Of a stretch of 61,026 nt of DNA, positions 10,801 to 25,664 are shown in pieces. The stretch covers positions 735,953-796,978 of the forward strand of contig PJRA01000493.1 of the NCBI GenBank assembly GCA_016987375.1, written 5' to 3'. The stretch's first letter is position 1. Each line of letters begins with the position of its first letter. Below the pieces are notes generated by a model, which was not told the DNA's origin, searched no databases, and worked only from the letters and a program-made list of their open reading frames with translations. The stretch is from Brachionus koreanus. Its lineage: Eukaryota; Rotifera; Eurotatoria; Ploima; Brachionidae. Made by a program: the position numbers and the translations under genes.

Positions 10801-13439
10801 TTTTTTTCTAATAAAGTTAATTTCCTTTTTCTCTATCTAATAACAAAATATAAAGATTCCGAAGTACGTTTTATTCTAAAAAATTCTAAAAGCTTTTAAA
10901 CGCAAAAAATTCTTGAATACCAAAATTAACAACAACAATAAAAAAAAAATCACTAATTTAGCTTTTACACTAAATAATGCTCTCTAATTGTTTGAATAGA
11001 ACTAATTATTAAAAAAAAATAGTGATCCTTATTATTAGTGATGAAAATTTTATTAAATTTAATTTTAAAAAATTCTTGTAGTGAAAAAAATGTTTAAATA
11101 AAAGCAATTAGGATATTTTTCTAGGATTCTGATACCATTTAAATCATGCTTTATTTATCTAGTCGCGCCTAAACCTGATTCCTTTTAAAATAATTAAGCG
11201 AAAAAATATTCAAGAATTTGCAAAATTAAATTACTTAGACTTGATTTGATAAAATAATTAAAAGATTTAGATAAAAATAAATCTCCGAATTTAAATTAAT
11301 TAAAAATAATCTAATCTCTACTTAATGTATAAATTTCAATAAATATTTAATTTTTCAAAAATATTTTATTTCATCTATTAATCAAATATCTTGCATGATT
11401 AATTATTAAGCATTTTTAATTTAACTTTTACTTGATAACTTATTCAAATTCAAATTGAATATTTTTTTCTTTTAATAATATACAAATATTAAAATCGACA
11501 TTTTACTTTTTAGACAAAATTTACGAGCTGCTTAAATAAGCTAATATAGACAATGAGGTAATTTTGCAATCAATTAACAAGCTTTTTCAATTTTAAAAAG
11601 GAAAATGCTTCAATTATAAAAGAAAAGATTTTAATTTTATTTAAGGATGTTGAAAAATCTTTTATATTTAATGTAAATTATTGAGTAAAATTTTGTCTTA
11701 TTTTTTAAAAATTTGAAAAAATCTCCTGATTAAAACTTTCTAGCTTCCGGTGATCACGTTCGTAAAAATGATTATTTAATTGTTAAAGAGAAATTGCATT
11801 TTAGCTTATTATATAAATGTATCAGATTGAAAAATAATAGATTTTTTTATAAATCTAATGCCTATTGTATAAGAATATCAAATTAATTGCTAAGTGTCAT
11901 GTGAGTCTAAATTTATAATTCAAAAACAGTGCCTCAATCCATAAACCTAAGTATTAATCTTATCAACTTTAAACAAGTTTTATTCAAGAAAATAATTACT
12001 ATAAGAATTGAAGTGAAATTCGTAAGTTTTGTTAATTTAAAAAAAAAATTAAAATAAGTCTCACTGAAGTTATTAAGACTCAAATTAAAGTAAGGCTTGC
12101 TATGGTTTACGACTGATGGCACTAAACATGGTTGATAAATTACACAATTAAGTAATCACTTATATTTTTGTTTTAAATTCAAATAATAAATTTATTTAAT
12201 TTAATCAAAATATTATGTATTTTTAAGGTAGTTTTTAATTTGATTGCTTAAAGAAAATAAATATAATAATTCATGGGAGATTTAGACCACCTTTTATTGA
12301 TTGAGATTTCTTAATTAAAATTAAGATTTTACAAAACCCACCTAAAAATTTATATTTCGATTAAAATTAACTAAAAAAATTGGTAAATTGAAATTTTTTT
12401 TCTCGTGAAATTTAATTTATCATCTATCAGTCGCTTTTATTCCAAAATATTATTTAAGTTAGAATAAAAATAATTAAACAAATTTTGAAATTTAATGATG
12501 GAATTATTTTTTTAAATTTTTAAATAGAAATTAAACTATTGTTACAGATTTTTTTATACTGAAAATTTTTCAAGCTTTTTTTCAAACAAGACATTTTATA
12601 TTTTTGGTTTCTTCGTTCGTTCTAAAATATTTCTTTAAAAAACAAAGTATACAAAGCTCAGTAATCATTTTTCTTTACATCGTTTGTCAAGCAAACATAC
12701 TCTCATGTTTGCCTTTTGCAAATCAAAATTTTTTTAACCAAAGTTCAATACTTAAATAATTTTTTATTAAGATAATTCTGCAGACATAATTTGTGGACCT
12801 AAAAATTAAGTTCTATATTGAATTTTAACTTAAAAAATATACTTCTGCATTATATTTTCTAGTCAAGAAATATTTAAAAATTTATTTATAATTGATGAAG
12901 ATTACTAAAACGTAAAAAAGGTGAAAATCAAAATTAAGAACATAAACTTTTTTTGAATAATTTGAAAATTAAAAGGTGAAAAAAAACATATAATATGTAC
13001 TCATTTCTGAAATCAGATGACTAAAGCAAAAATGAATTTATTAGAATTTATTTTTGAAATTTGTTGCTTGTTTGATAAAAAATGAGAAGAAAATAGATTG
13101 GGTATTTTTATCAAATTTAAAATCTGAAGTGAAACTCGAATTTTTTTTCATGAAGGTTTTGTATCCATTTTGTTCTGATAAAATGACTACCAAGCGCATT
13201 TTCTCCTCAATATGTGTACCAAAACTTAACTTATGTTTTTAAAATCTTTTTTCAAAAAATTTTAAAATGACTTTAGTATTTTATTCACTGCATTTAATAA
13301 TATTTTTATGTTTTGATTAACTTTAATTTGGTGTTTTTATTTTGTTTTTTCTCAAAAAAAATAAATTTATGTGGTGATCGCTTTTTATATGTATTAGTAA
13401 TCTTCATCAATTTTTAATGAAAATTTTTGAGCATTATCA
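7813..13439. other. Long gene-free, AT-rich stretch
   Basis: I see no exon with coding character on either strand; open frames are short and of random composition. The notable items are a GC-richer block at about 8845-8990 and a pair of short inverted copies of gtgattagattttt at about 9206-9219 and 9610-9623, which could bound a roughly 420-bp non-autonomous element. The first few hundred bases upstream of 7812 should include the opsin promoter, but no clear TATA box stands out. Confidence 0.4.
8845..8990. other. GC-richer island in AT-rich DNA
   Basis: A block with cggatcgtttagtgggcgg, a GCGGCCGC octamer and aaacggccagtcac stands out sharply from surroundings that are close to 80 percent AT. 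It has no long open frame. It might be a regulatory region, a remnant of a transferred or transposed segment, or an unannotated RNA. I cannot decide between these. Confidence 0.3.
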
Positions 13440-14640
13440 TTTTAATAATAATAATAATAATCAATATTCTACGGTTAAGTTTAGTTTAACACTCAAAAAC
13501 CGGATGATTTTTTTGGCCCTTTTATTTAAATCTTTTTTAGTACTTTTTTTCAATGAAAATAAAATNNNNNNNNNNNNNNNNNNNNNNNNNNNNNNNNNNN
13601 NNNNNNNNNNNNNNNNNNNNNNNNNNNNNNNNNNNNNNNNNNNNNNNNNNNNNNNNNNNNNNNNNNNNNNNNNNNNNNNNNNNNNNNNNNNNNNNNNNNN
13701 NNNNNNNNNNNNNNNNNNNNNNNNNNNNNNNNNNNNNNNNNNNNNNNNNNNNNNNNNNNNNNNNNNNNNNNNNNNNNNNNNNNNNNNNNNNNNNNNNNNN
13801 NNNNNNNNNNNNNNNNNNNNNNNNNNNNNNNNNNNNNNNNNNNNNNNNNNNNNNNNNNNNNNNNNNNNNNNNNNNNNNNNNNNNNNNNNNNNNNNNNNNN
13901 NNNNNNNNNNNNNNNNNNNNNNNNNNNNNNNNNNNNNNNNNNNNNNNNNNNNNNNNNNNNNNNNNNNNNNNNNNNNNNNNNNNNNNNNNNNNNNNNNNNN
14001 NNNNNNNNNNNNNNNNNNNNNNNNNNNNNNNNNNNNNNNNNNNNNNNNNNNNNNNNNNNNNNNNNNNNNNNNNNNNNNNNNNNNNNNNNNNNNNNNNNNN
14101 NNNNNNNNNNNNNNNNNNNNNNNNNNNNNNNNNNNNNNNNNNNNNNNNNNNNNNNNNNNNNNNNNNNNNNNNNNNNNNNNNNNNNNNNNNNNNNNNNNNN
14201 NNNNNNNNNNNNNNNNNNNNNNNNNNNNNNNNNNNNNNNNNNNNNNNNNNNNNNNNNNNNNNNNNNNNNNNNNNNNNNNNNNNNNNNNNNNNNNNNNNNN
14301 NNNNNNNNNNNNNNNNNNNNNNNNNNNNNNNNNNNNNNNNNNNNNNNNNNNNNNNNNNNNNNNNNNNNNNNNNNNNNNNNNNNNNNNNNNNNNNNNNNNN
14401 NNNNNNNNNNNNNNNNNNNNNNNNNNNNNNNNNNNNNNNNNNNNNNNNNNNNNNNNNNNNNNNNAAGTGATTTACTAACTCTGGTAAATCATTTATGAAG
14501 ATCAGGAATAGTAACGGACCAAGAACTGAACCTTGTGAAACCCCACTTAGCACATCAACCCAATCAGATTCATACTGACTTATTACTACTCTCTGCTTCC
14601 TATCTTGTAGAATATTTTCAAGCCAAGGCATGCCTTACCG
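13440..14640 (-). mobile_element. 5'-truncated non-LTR retrotransposon interrupted by the assembly gap
   Basis: On the minus strand 14631-14465 encodes part of a reverse transcriptase with the diagnostic block SGVSQGSVLGPLLFLIFIND (the RT region just before the usual catalytic box), preceded by LQDRKQRVVIS. This is characteristic of Jockey/CR1/R1-like non-LTR elements. The gap hides the rest. On the other side of the gap, at 13493-13440, the minus strand reads gttaaactaaacttaaccgtagaatattgattatt followed by (ATT)n. This 3' end recurs at 36776 and 60930. One element of about 1.2 kb running from 14640 to 13440 explains both sides. The coding sequence starts abruptly near 14640, so the copy is 5'-truncated, the usual outcome of target-primed reverse transcription. 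Confidence 0.6.
13566..14464. other. Assembly gap (899 N)
   Basis: A run of N with no sequence information. It falls inside a retroelement copy, which is a likely reason for the assembly break. Open frames drawn through it are artefacts. Confidence 0.99.
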
Positions 14641-16677
14641 GTAAATGATTTTAATTTGATTTTTAACTTCAATTTGGCATTGACTTCTATTTTTTTCACT
14701 GTAAGAATTATTTTAAATTTTTAAAATAAAATTAAATTTTTATAATTTAAATTTTCTTGGAATTTACTAGAAATTTGAAGAAAATAATTGAAAATGTCAA
14801 AAGTATTTAGGGAATTGAAATTTCTAGAAAACTAAAAAGCATTTTATAATGAAAAATGTTAAAATTCGATCTAACCAGTTCAGGCTGTTAAAGATCTTAT
14901 AGATTCGAGTTAAATCATTCTTAATCAATTTGAGCTTTGAAACTGACAACTATTCTTGCTTATATTACTTCTTTTGGTAATTTATTCCATGATTCCAAAA
15001 TTAATTTAATAAATTGTTCATTTTAACTTTTTTAAAAAATTTAATTACTGATTTACTATTACTAAGTACTAATTTGAATAAGTTTTCGAATTTTTTTCTT
15101 TTTTCTGTTACTTAACTTATGCACTATTATATCAAAAACAAAAGTTTATCCAAAAAGCATTTCTAGTTTAAAAAAAAATAGATAAATTTTAAATTTTTTG
15201 ATTCTAAAAGATTGTTTAATTTATTATTTGTTAATTAGGATATTTAAATGACGCCAAATTTTATTCATGTTTCTTGTTTCTTGCGTTAAATCAATTTGAA
15301 TATAATGGTTTTAAATACTGATTTTATCAAAGTTTGAATATAACTTAGTATTACTTTAATTTAATTATTTAATAAAATTTATTCAAAAGTATCTCTAATT
15401 TTGGAAAGCACATTTTGTTTAATTAGAATATTAGCACATTTAATCAAACAATAAAATTAAATATTAAAAAAATGATTGTTTATTTTCATTAAATGAAAAT
15501 AATTTTCTAAAAATAACTGATTTTTATTTCAGCTATAACAGCGTTAATAAACTGCCGGAAAGCAGTAATGGGCTCAGACGTCCCAATTTTTGGAGCGCCA
15601 CAGCAAGAACTAATTCTGCTATTGCAACTAAAATTTTATTACAGTTTCAGAAAAAAAATCCAATTTATAATTTTCAATGATTTCTAAGTGAAAAATTTAA
15701 AAGAAATAATTCTTACAAGGCGAAAGATTAGTCGGAGGAAATGTTTTATTCGATTGTGAAGAAGTTTCAAGTCTTCTAAAGCTCATTCTGAGTTAAAGTT
15801 CAGTTAGATTTGATTCAAAGCTCATGTTTTTATTTGCAGATAGCTTTAAGATTCTAGAAATTACAAGTTGATGTCAAAAATCAATCTAGTTATGATTTGA
15901 ATAGTCTCAACCAAAATGTGATCGAATGAAATAGAGAAAACATATACCAATATTAGCTGGAACCTCTCAATGCTGAAAAGCTCGATGCTTTTTGTGTCAA
16001 ATATTTTTTTAAAAAACTTTGATCAGATACAGAAATATCAAGTTCTAATTTTTTAGAAAATGATTAGTCAATAATTTTTTGAAATAAGTCTTTTAAACAT
16101 TTTGATTAACTAAAAGAGAATAAATTTAGAAATTGATAAAAAAAAAAAATTTACGTCAAGCAGCTTTTAATTTTAAAAATATACAATTTCTTGTAAATTA
16201 ATTTCGCATTCAAAATAATTGAACCTAATTGAGTTCATATTTTTAGGAAAATTAGTAGATAAAAATAAAAATTTTTAAATTTATTGCCTTAAGATACTGA
16301 CGTTAGCAACTTGCAGTTTTTAAAAAATATTCAAGATTTATAAAATAAAAATGTTTTCTTAATAAACGACAATTTTCTAATTTGAAGACAAATTTTTGAC
16401 AAACTCTTTAAAATACTTCATAATAATTAAAAAAATTTCAATTAAAAAGTCATCAAAATTTTAACGAAAAATCATTGAGCTTAAAATATTATTTGATTTG
16501 AACTTATTTAAGTAAAAATAATTTAAATTTAACAATTTAAATATTAAAATAAAATATTTCTAAATTGCATGCTGTTTAATTGACATGTGACATTAGCTTT
16601 ATCAAACCAAAAAAATTTTTTTCAAAAAAATAAAAAAGAAATATTATGTCGAGTTATATAATTCTGTGTTTTTAAGA
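14641..16677. other. Gene-free stretch
   Basis: No exon is recognisable. A short GC-richer patch at about 15535-15630 reads on the plus strand as ALINCRKAVMGSDVPIFGAPQQ before a stop. I do not recognise it, and it may be a coding remnant. The rest is AT-rich sequence without visible structure. Confidence 0.35.
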
Positions 16678-17675
16678 GGTTGGACATTTTGGATTTTAGC
16701 ATCTCTCTAATTCTAAAACTTTAATTTATATTAAATGTTAAAAAAACAGAATTGAATGCTCTAAAAAATGATACGTTTAATTCTTCGATTATTTAATTCT
16801 AAAATATTTTATAAAATGAAAACTTTTATACTTTTCTCACGTTCAATAAGTAGTAAATTCATTTCTCACGAGAGTTTCTTAGCAATTTTGTTAATGTTGC
16901 GTCATTATTGAAAGAAAGACCTATCAGTAACAGCAGTAACTCATAGAATATGTCTCATATTATGGAAGGTGAAAAATATTCTTAGAGTAAGAAGGGTACA
17001 AGATTGATTTAAAATATTTAATTGTGGTGAGACGAGCTTTTAGAGAAAGAAAGGATCAGGTAGACCAGTGATTCTAGATCAGAATGCTCTGAGTATCTAA
17101 AAAACTGAATTATTCAAATATCAGTATTTGCTCTTATAAATTAATTATTCTTAAATCTTATGTTTTATCTTAATTTAAAATTTAATCAATTTTGTAAAAA
17201 TCCTCATTTTTGGGTTAATAAAAGTGAATGAAAAAATTTGGGTATATTTTTTATTTTTGTAAAATCTATCAATAGAAAGCGATAGTATGCTAATCTTCAA
17301 AATATAAATTTCGGTTGATCAAATAAGCATATTTTAAAGTTAAGCATACATTTGTTTAAATTGTTCAGAATAAAATTCTAAAATCACTGCACGACCATCT
17401 GCAACCAGTTCAAAGTGGAATTATCAGTTGGAAATTAGACAAATAACCCAAAATCACTTTATTATCGAAGCGTCTTATTTACACGAGGCCTATTTACCAA
17501 TAGAGACCTAGCAGGGCCAAAATTTAAAATCTTCATTTTATAAAATATTTTACAATTAAATAAACAAAAAATTAAACATATCATTTTTAAGACCATTCAA
17601 TTCTGTTTATTTTAAAATTTAATATAAATTAAAGTTTTAGAATTACAGAGATGCTAATATCAAAAATGTCCAACC
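16678..17675 (+). mobile_element. Internally deleted mariner/Tc1-type element with ~150-bp inverted repeats
   Basis: The left end (16678, GGTTGGACATTTTGGATTTTAGC) and the reverse complement of the right end (17675) match for about 150 bp with scattered differences, ending near 16825 and 17520. Between them, 16840-17110 holds fragments of a mariner N-terminal domain: WFKIFNCGETSF...KKGSGRPVILDQNAL, matching WFxKFxxGDFSLxDxxRSGRP of mariner. Stops interrupt it, and no DDD catalytic region fits in the remaining space, so this roughly 1-kb copy is non-autonomous and inactive. The long terminal repeats are more like Tc1-type ends than the 28-30 bp ends of classic mariner. Confidence 0.65.
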
Positions 17676-20600
17676 TAACAAAAAACAATTATATTATATG
17701 AAATTTTATGACTCAAGATAATAATTAATTTACTATAGAATTTTGAATATTTCTCATTACTTCTAAAATAAAAAGCACTTAAAAAAATATTAAAGGAAGT
17801 ACTTAATAGCAGAAATGATGACTCATGCCAAATATTAATCGAGTCTGACTTAAGTCAATTTTTATGACTTGAGTCGATTATTTTATTTTGGTGAAATTGA
17901 CTTTGTCTCTGAGTCAAAAAAACTGATTTTTAGTTTGATTAAAGACTAAAAATGACTTGAAAATAAATTTTTGTTTTTTTAAAAAACATTTGAACACATT
18001 TTTCAATTATAAAAATCCAATTTTTATACTGTATTTTACAATCTAATACATGTAAAGAATAGCAATTGTGTTAAATTTTAGCTAAATGAATATAGGCAAA
18101 CCTGTTAAAATAAATTGCAATGGGAAAAATGTAAGAAATATAAAAAACTTTAGTATACAATTTCTCTAATTAATCTTTTTTGTTGTTATTATTATTTAGG
18201 ATTAATTTTAAATATAAAATTAATTTAAATTCAATTTATTAATTTATTCAGATGAGACTCCAATAATCAGACGTGAGAAAAAGTATACAACTTTCTAGTG
18301 ATTTTTAAAGCTAGTAATTCGAAATATAAGAGGTGCAGCAGCCAATATCTTATAAAAATGTTAAACTATCTCCAAATCACTTAGTTAAACAGATTGGTTC
18401 AACAATCAATTTTATAAGAACTAATTGAACACTTGACCACGCTATTTTTAGTTAAAAAAAAGTTAAGGATTATAAATCGTTCAAAAGATTTTAATTTATT
18501 TTTTACACTTTCTTTTAGTGCTAAGATTATTTGAAAATGTCTAATAATCTAAATCTAACCGTATCCACAGTTGCTAAAAGGCTATTCAGCAAGACTATCT
18601 TTCAGATATTAAAAATGTTGGAAAAATATTCTTTTTTTTTGAGAATGAATCCTTAATATTTTTTAATTTAGATACAAAACAAAAATAAATTAATTCAAAA
18701 AATCAATAATCTAAATAAATCAAGATTAATTTTCTTATATATATTAAATTAATCATTCATCAGCAAATTGACCAAAACTCTGAGCAAATCTATGGTTTTA
18801 TTTTTTTGACTATGAGTAAAATTGATCTGTTTATATGCGAATTTCAAATCAAAAATCAGAAATTGTTGTTTTTATAAAAAAAAAAGATTATTTTTAATAG
18901 ATTAAGTATAATATTAAGGATTTTATTAATATTTTAATTAATTTCTTATACGATATTATAAAAAGACATTTTTTGTAGTTAATGACCTGAATATGTTGCG
19001 TAAAAAGCTGAGAATCGAAGCTAAATCAATTATCAGTTTTAAGGTCCAAAGGATAATAATAACCAAACTTTTCAGCATACTCATTTTTTCATCCAAGCTC
19101 AATAAACGCGTTTTGTATTGTAAACATACTAAATACCTTAATAAACTGATTAACTAATTAACAAAAACCAACTAACTCAAAAACCCGATGAATTTTTTGA
19201 CCCTTTTATTTAAATCTTTTTTAATACTTTTTTTCAATGAAAATAAAATTATTTTATAGAAAAAATTTAATAATTTTATAATATTTTTTATTTAAAATAT
19301 GATTGAAAAAAAAATATAAAAAAATGATCAAATTTATTGAATAAAAAACAAATAAATTAATTTTAAATAGAATCAATTTTAAATATTCTTAATATATTGC
19401 ATTTGTAAATCTTTTTTCAATCGGTTCAAAAAGTTCAGAAAAAATTCTTGAAAATTTTGAATTCGAATTTCCCTTTCATAACATGAGTTATTATTTCAAC
19501 ACTAATCCGAAATTAATTTATTTTATTTTTTATGATAAGAATATACGCTTCTTTTTTTGTATTAAAATTAATTTTAGGCCATTATTTAATGAGCTGACTA
19601 AAAAGATAAAAATTAGCAAATATACTGATCGTTTGAAAAATAAACTAATTTATGAAAAAGAATTTAATTAAATGTTAGTGACTAATGTTAAAAATGACAA
19701 AAATTGATAGCCCATCTATGAGAGAAAGGTAACCAGGTAAAAGGTAGCCCTAACCCCATCTTCATTGAAACTTGGCAACAATTTTTAATTTTTAAGATGA
19801 ATAGTAAAAAGAATAAATAATTAACAAATATTTAAGTATTTTTCATTGGCTTTTTCTGAGAAAACTTGATTTGTAAATTTTTTGTTTTTCTGCCTAGTAA
19901 TGAGTCACTGTTATTTAAAAAAACATTTTTTTCAAGACAAAGTAAACAAATTTGATCCGTAACCATACTTGATGGAAATTAAAATGATTTTTAAGGAACT
20001 AAATTTTTTTAATGGAGCATTTATGAAAAAATAAAATTGTAACCAATATTTTTATCTCTTTTAATGTTTCAGTTCATGATAATGGCATTTTTAGTTAATT
20101 GCCAAATTAATAAATGGAAATGTCTCAATGCATTGATTCAAAAAATACAATATTTCATATTTTGCATAAAGTATAAATATCTTACTTTAAGCTCAGTAAA
20201 TTATATGATACCATAATTTTAACAATATACTTTGGAAAATTTATAAGCTATGACACAAATGTTTGAAGCCTTATCTATGCCATTATTATTATAAGGCGAA
20301 ACCTGTCAAAGATGCTGTTGGGAATATGCTCAAATAATTTTTTAGTAAAAATTCTAATTTTTATTTTGTTCAATTAAGATAGTTTCTTTTTGCTGTTTCC
20401 AACAAATGAAAATACCAAACTTTTATTTAACAAATTTTGACCAAATTTTTTTTGAAACCAAAAAAAAAATTTTGTTTTGATTTTAATGAAAAAAAATATG
20501 AAAATAATTTAAAATCTTTACATTTTAAAATTATTTTCATTTACTTGATTTTTCTAGTAGTTATAGGACTCTTATTTTTGCTATTTGATCAAATAATTTT

Positions 20601-22439
20601 ATTTAGCCGGGAGAAAAGGTTTAATTTTGCATTCTATAATTATAAAAAGAGTCAAAAGATCATAAATACTTGTGATTTTCAAATATTTTTATGTAACTAA
20701 AAACAAGGAGTGGGGATACCTCCCTCCTTATAACTTACCCCTAAAGAATATACAGATTAATTGATGATGCTATTAAATTTAACTGTGTATAAAAAAATAA
20801 TTATTTTTAAACAAATAAATTCAAAATAATCGATTATTCACATTTTATTATATAGTTCTTTATTTCAAAAACTTTATTATTTTATATAGCAAGGCAATAT
20901 AAAAACACTTATCATCTTGTAAAATTCTTCGTATTTAATAAATATATAAATAATCAAATTTTTTGTTGTTCTAATAGACTTTCTTTTGAAATAAAAATTT
21001 AGTTTTATTTTTGTCATATTGCTTTTAACTCTTCAACAATTCAAAGATTTTGATTATCTTAAAATTTTAAAATTCAAATTTATAAAGAATATACTGAATT
21101 ATAGAATATGACTTTTATTCTTGTAACATTTTTCGGGAGTTAAATTTTGCGCAATTAAACAAATTTTTTAAATTCAAAGTCCTATAATTTGAAATTTTTT
21201 ATCAATTATATATACGATCAGTTAATCTTTTGAGTTTATATCTAATGAGTTGGCGCCAATTTAGAATAAATTTTAAAACTTTTAATTGAAAAAAACTGTT
21301 GCTATATTTATTTAATAAATTAACAGAAAAAAAACAAACTCTTCCTAACCTCATATACAAATCTTTTACTCTTACTAACCTTTACATATACAAAGCATGT
21401 CAAAGATTTTTTCTCCAGTACAACCATTGTAAAAAAAAGTATTTTATAAAAAAAGTTGTGAAAAAGCCGAAATTTATCAACATATTTACTTTTTAGTGAT
21501 TCTAGTAAGTTTATTATCGACTAAGTTAAAGACCAAATATTTTTCATTAATTTTTAATATTTAGTTATAAATTAAATTTGCTTAGTTGATTAGAATCTGA
21601 TAGGAAAGTAGGCCACAAATTTAGTAAATTTTTAGTCAAATATAGTTAAAAATTTTTAAAAAATAAAAAATTTTGTTTTTATTAAATTTGATTCGAAAAA
21701 TACTATTTTATATGATTAAGCGACATATAATCATTTAGTTTAAAAATTCTACTTGAATTTTAATTGAAAAAAAAAATTTATTAGTAAATTTTTGTTACTA
21801 ATAATATTAAAAATAAACACTATATTTGAAAGCCAACCAAGTCAATATGTGAAGAAATAAGAAGTTCTTGTTTCCGAGTAGAAGTATTTTAGATTATCAA
21901 AAATAAGAATGATTTATCCATTTACCTGGAAAATGAGTCTAAAAAAATTAAAATATTGCCCATTGGGTGACTAAACGTGATTTTTCCCTTTATTTAATAA
22001 TAATTTAATAATTAGGGACTCTCGAATTCCACTTCATTATCTTATTGAAATATTTAGCTTTCAGGAAATTATTATATAAAATAAAAATTTCTAATTGAAT
22101 TAATTTCTAATATCAAAATTCATTATTAATTTTTTTATTAATTTAATTGCTCTTTTTGAGAATTTTTCAAAAAAATTGCCAGATCTCATTAATAAATTAA
22201 GCTATCAATAATAAAAGAATTTAAAATTTTTCAATTGTCACAAGTTTTAATATAATTTGAAAGAACCCCTTGGAAATTAAAAATTAATATATTAGAAAAA
22301 TACTTCTTTTGAGCTTAAAATGATAAAGCAAATTAATCATTTCAATCGAATGTATCTAAAAATAAACTTCATTTAATTCATGTACCAAAAAGGACAAATT
22401 AATTTTTAATAATTTTTTAATTTTTTGATTTTGCTCAAG
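17676..22439. other. Gene-free stretch with scattered repeats
   Basis: No convincing exon. Open frames such as those at 19483, 20437 and 21299 have the Phe/Lys/Asn/Ile composition of random AT-rich DNA. A segment at 19176-19250 closely matches 13493-13565 beside the gap, so it is a dispersed repeat. The stretch 17830-17960 is rich in variants of gactcaagtc/gacttgagtc. Confidence 0.4.
19176..19250 (+). repeat. Dispersed repeat, second copy next to the gap at 13493-13565
   Basis: The text ctcaaaaacccgatgaatttttt...acttttttttcaatgaaaataaaat matches 13493-13565 with only a few differences over about 73 bp. The 13-kb copy is cut off by the gap. Both may belong to the body of the non-LTR element or to an unrelated short repeat. 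There is no coding sense. Confidence 0.5.
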
Positions 22440-22965
22440 ATTCTTCGCTTTTAAATTGAATAATTTTTTTATTTTTGAAATTATCTTAACAGAAATCAAT
22501 ATTTGGACCCAACTAAACCAGATCAACAAGCCATTAAAAAAGATTGATAAAGAGCTGATGTTGTGTGTTTGGTGCAATATCCAAGTGATAATAATTTTAA
22601 AGCTGGTTCCAGAGGATCGTGCTATAAATGCAGAACTTTTAACAGAACGATTAAAACGAATGTTTGCTCAATTTGAGAAAAGTATCCTTTAGTTTTGATC
22701 AACCGAAAACCAGGTTTTTTTCTTCAAGATAATGTTAGATCTCATACAGCTAGAAGAAAATGCAGCATATAGCCTAGAAATTTCTCCTTCTGATTATTAT
22801 CTTTTTCTCTCAAAGGCTCATTTTTTTAGGCGACACCGTTTTGCTAATCAAGATCAAGTTAAAGAAGGGTTTTGTGAGCTTTTGACTCAAAAGCCATGAA
22901 TGGTTCAAGATAAGAATCAAACTAATTGCTGATAGATGATAAGCGACTATAGAGCATAATTGCTT
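22440..22965 (+). pseudogene. Mariner transposase relic, catalytic half
   Basis: The frame at 22456-22692 contains LCVWCNIQ...LVPEDRAINAELLTERLKR, matching the mariner stretch around the first catalytic Asp, here replaced by Asn. After a stop it continues as FFLQDNVRSHTARR (second catalytic block, DNARPHTA), then after another break FSPSDYYLF...HFFRRHRFANQDQVKEGF (third block). The missing first Asp, stops and a small deletion between blocks two and three show that it is dead. It is not the same copy as the element at 16678-17675, and I found no terminal repeats for it. Confidence 0.7.
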
Positions 22966-23117
22966 AACTTTTGAACATTAGCTAACTATTAATTTTTTCT
23001 ATTAATAAATAAAAAACGAGTTAAAAGTTTTAAAATTTATTAGTTCATCTCTTATTGAATATTTTTTTATTAATGCAGCCCAAGTTAATTGAAAATAAAA
23101 TATTCAAAAATTAAAAA

Positions 23118-23123
23118 TTTATT
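23118..23123 (-). terminator. Polyadenylation signal of the MetAP2 gene
   Basis: TTTATT on the plus strand is AATAAA in the sense of the minus-strand gene, 53 bases past its stop codon. Confidence 0.5.
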
Positions 23124-23175
23124 TCAAAAAAAAAAACTTCATGTCATTAAATTACTAAAAAAAAGAGATAAAATT

Positions 23176-25600
<2,425 letters not shown>

Positions 25601-25664
25601 TTTATTTAAATTAACTTTAACAAAAAAAAAACTAAAATAAAAACTTAATCAAATAAAATCTGAT

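Noticed and set aside
13417..14631. Long open frames of 305-364 codons across 13.4-14.6 kb
   Set aside because: They run through 899 undetermined bases. Only the RT-coding tail at 14465-14631 carries information.
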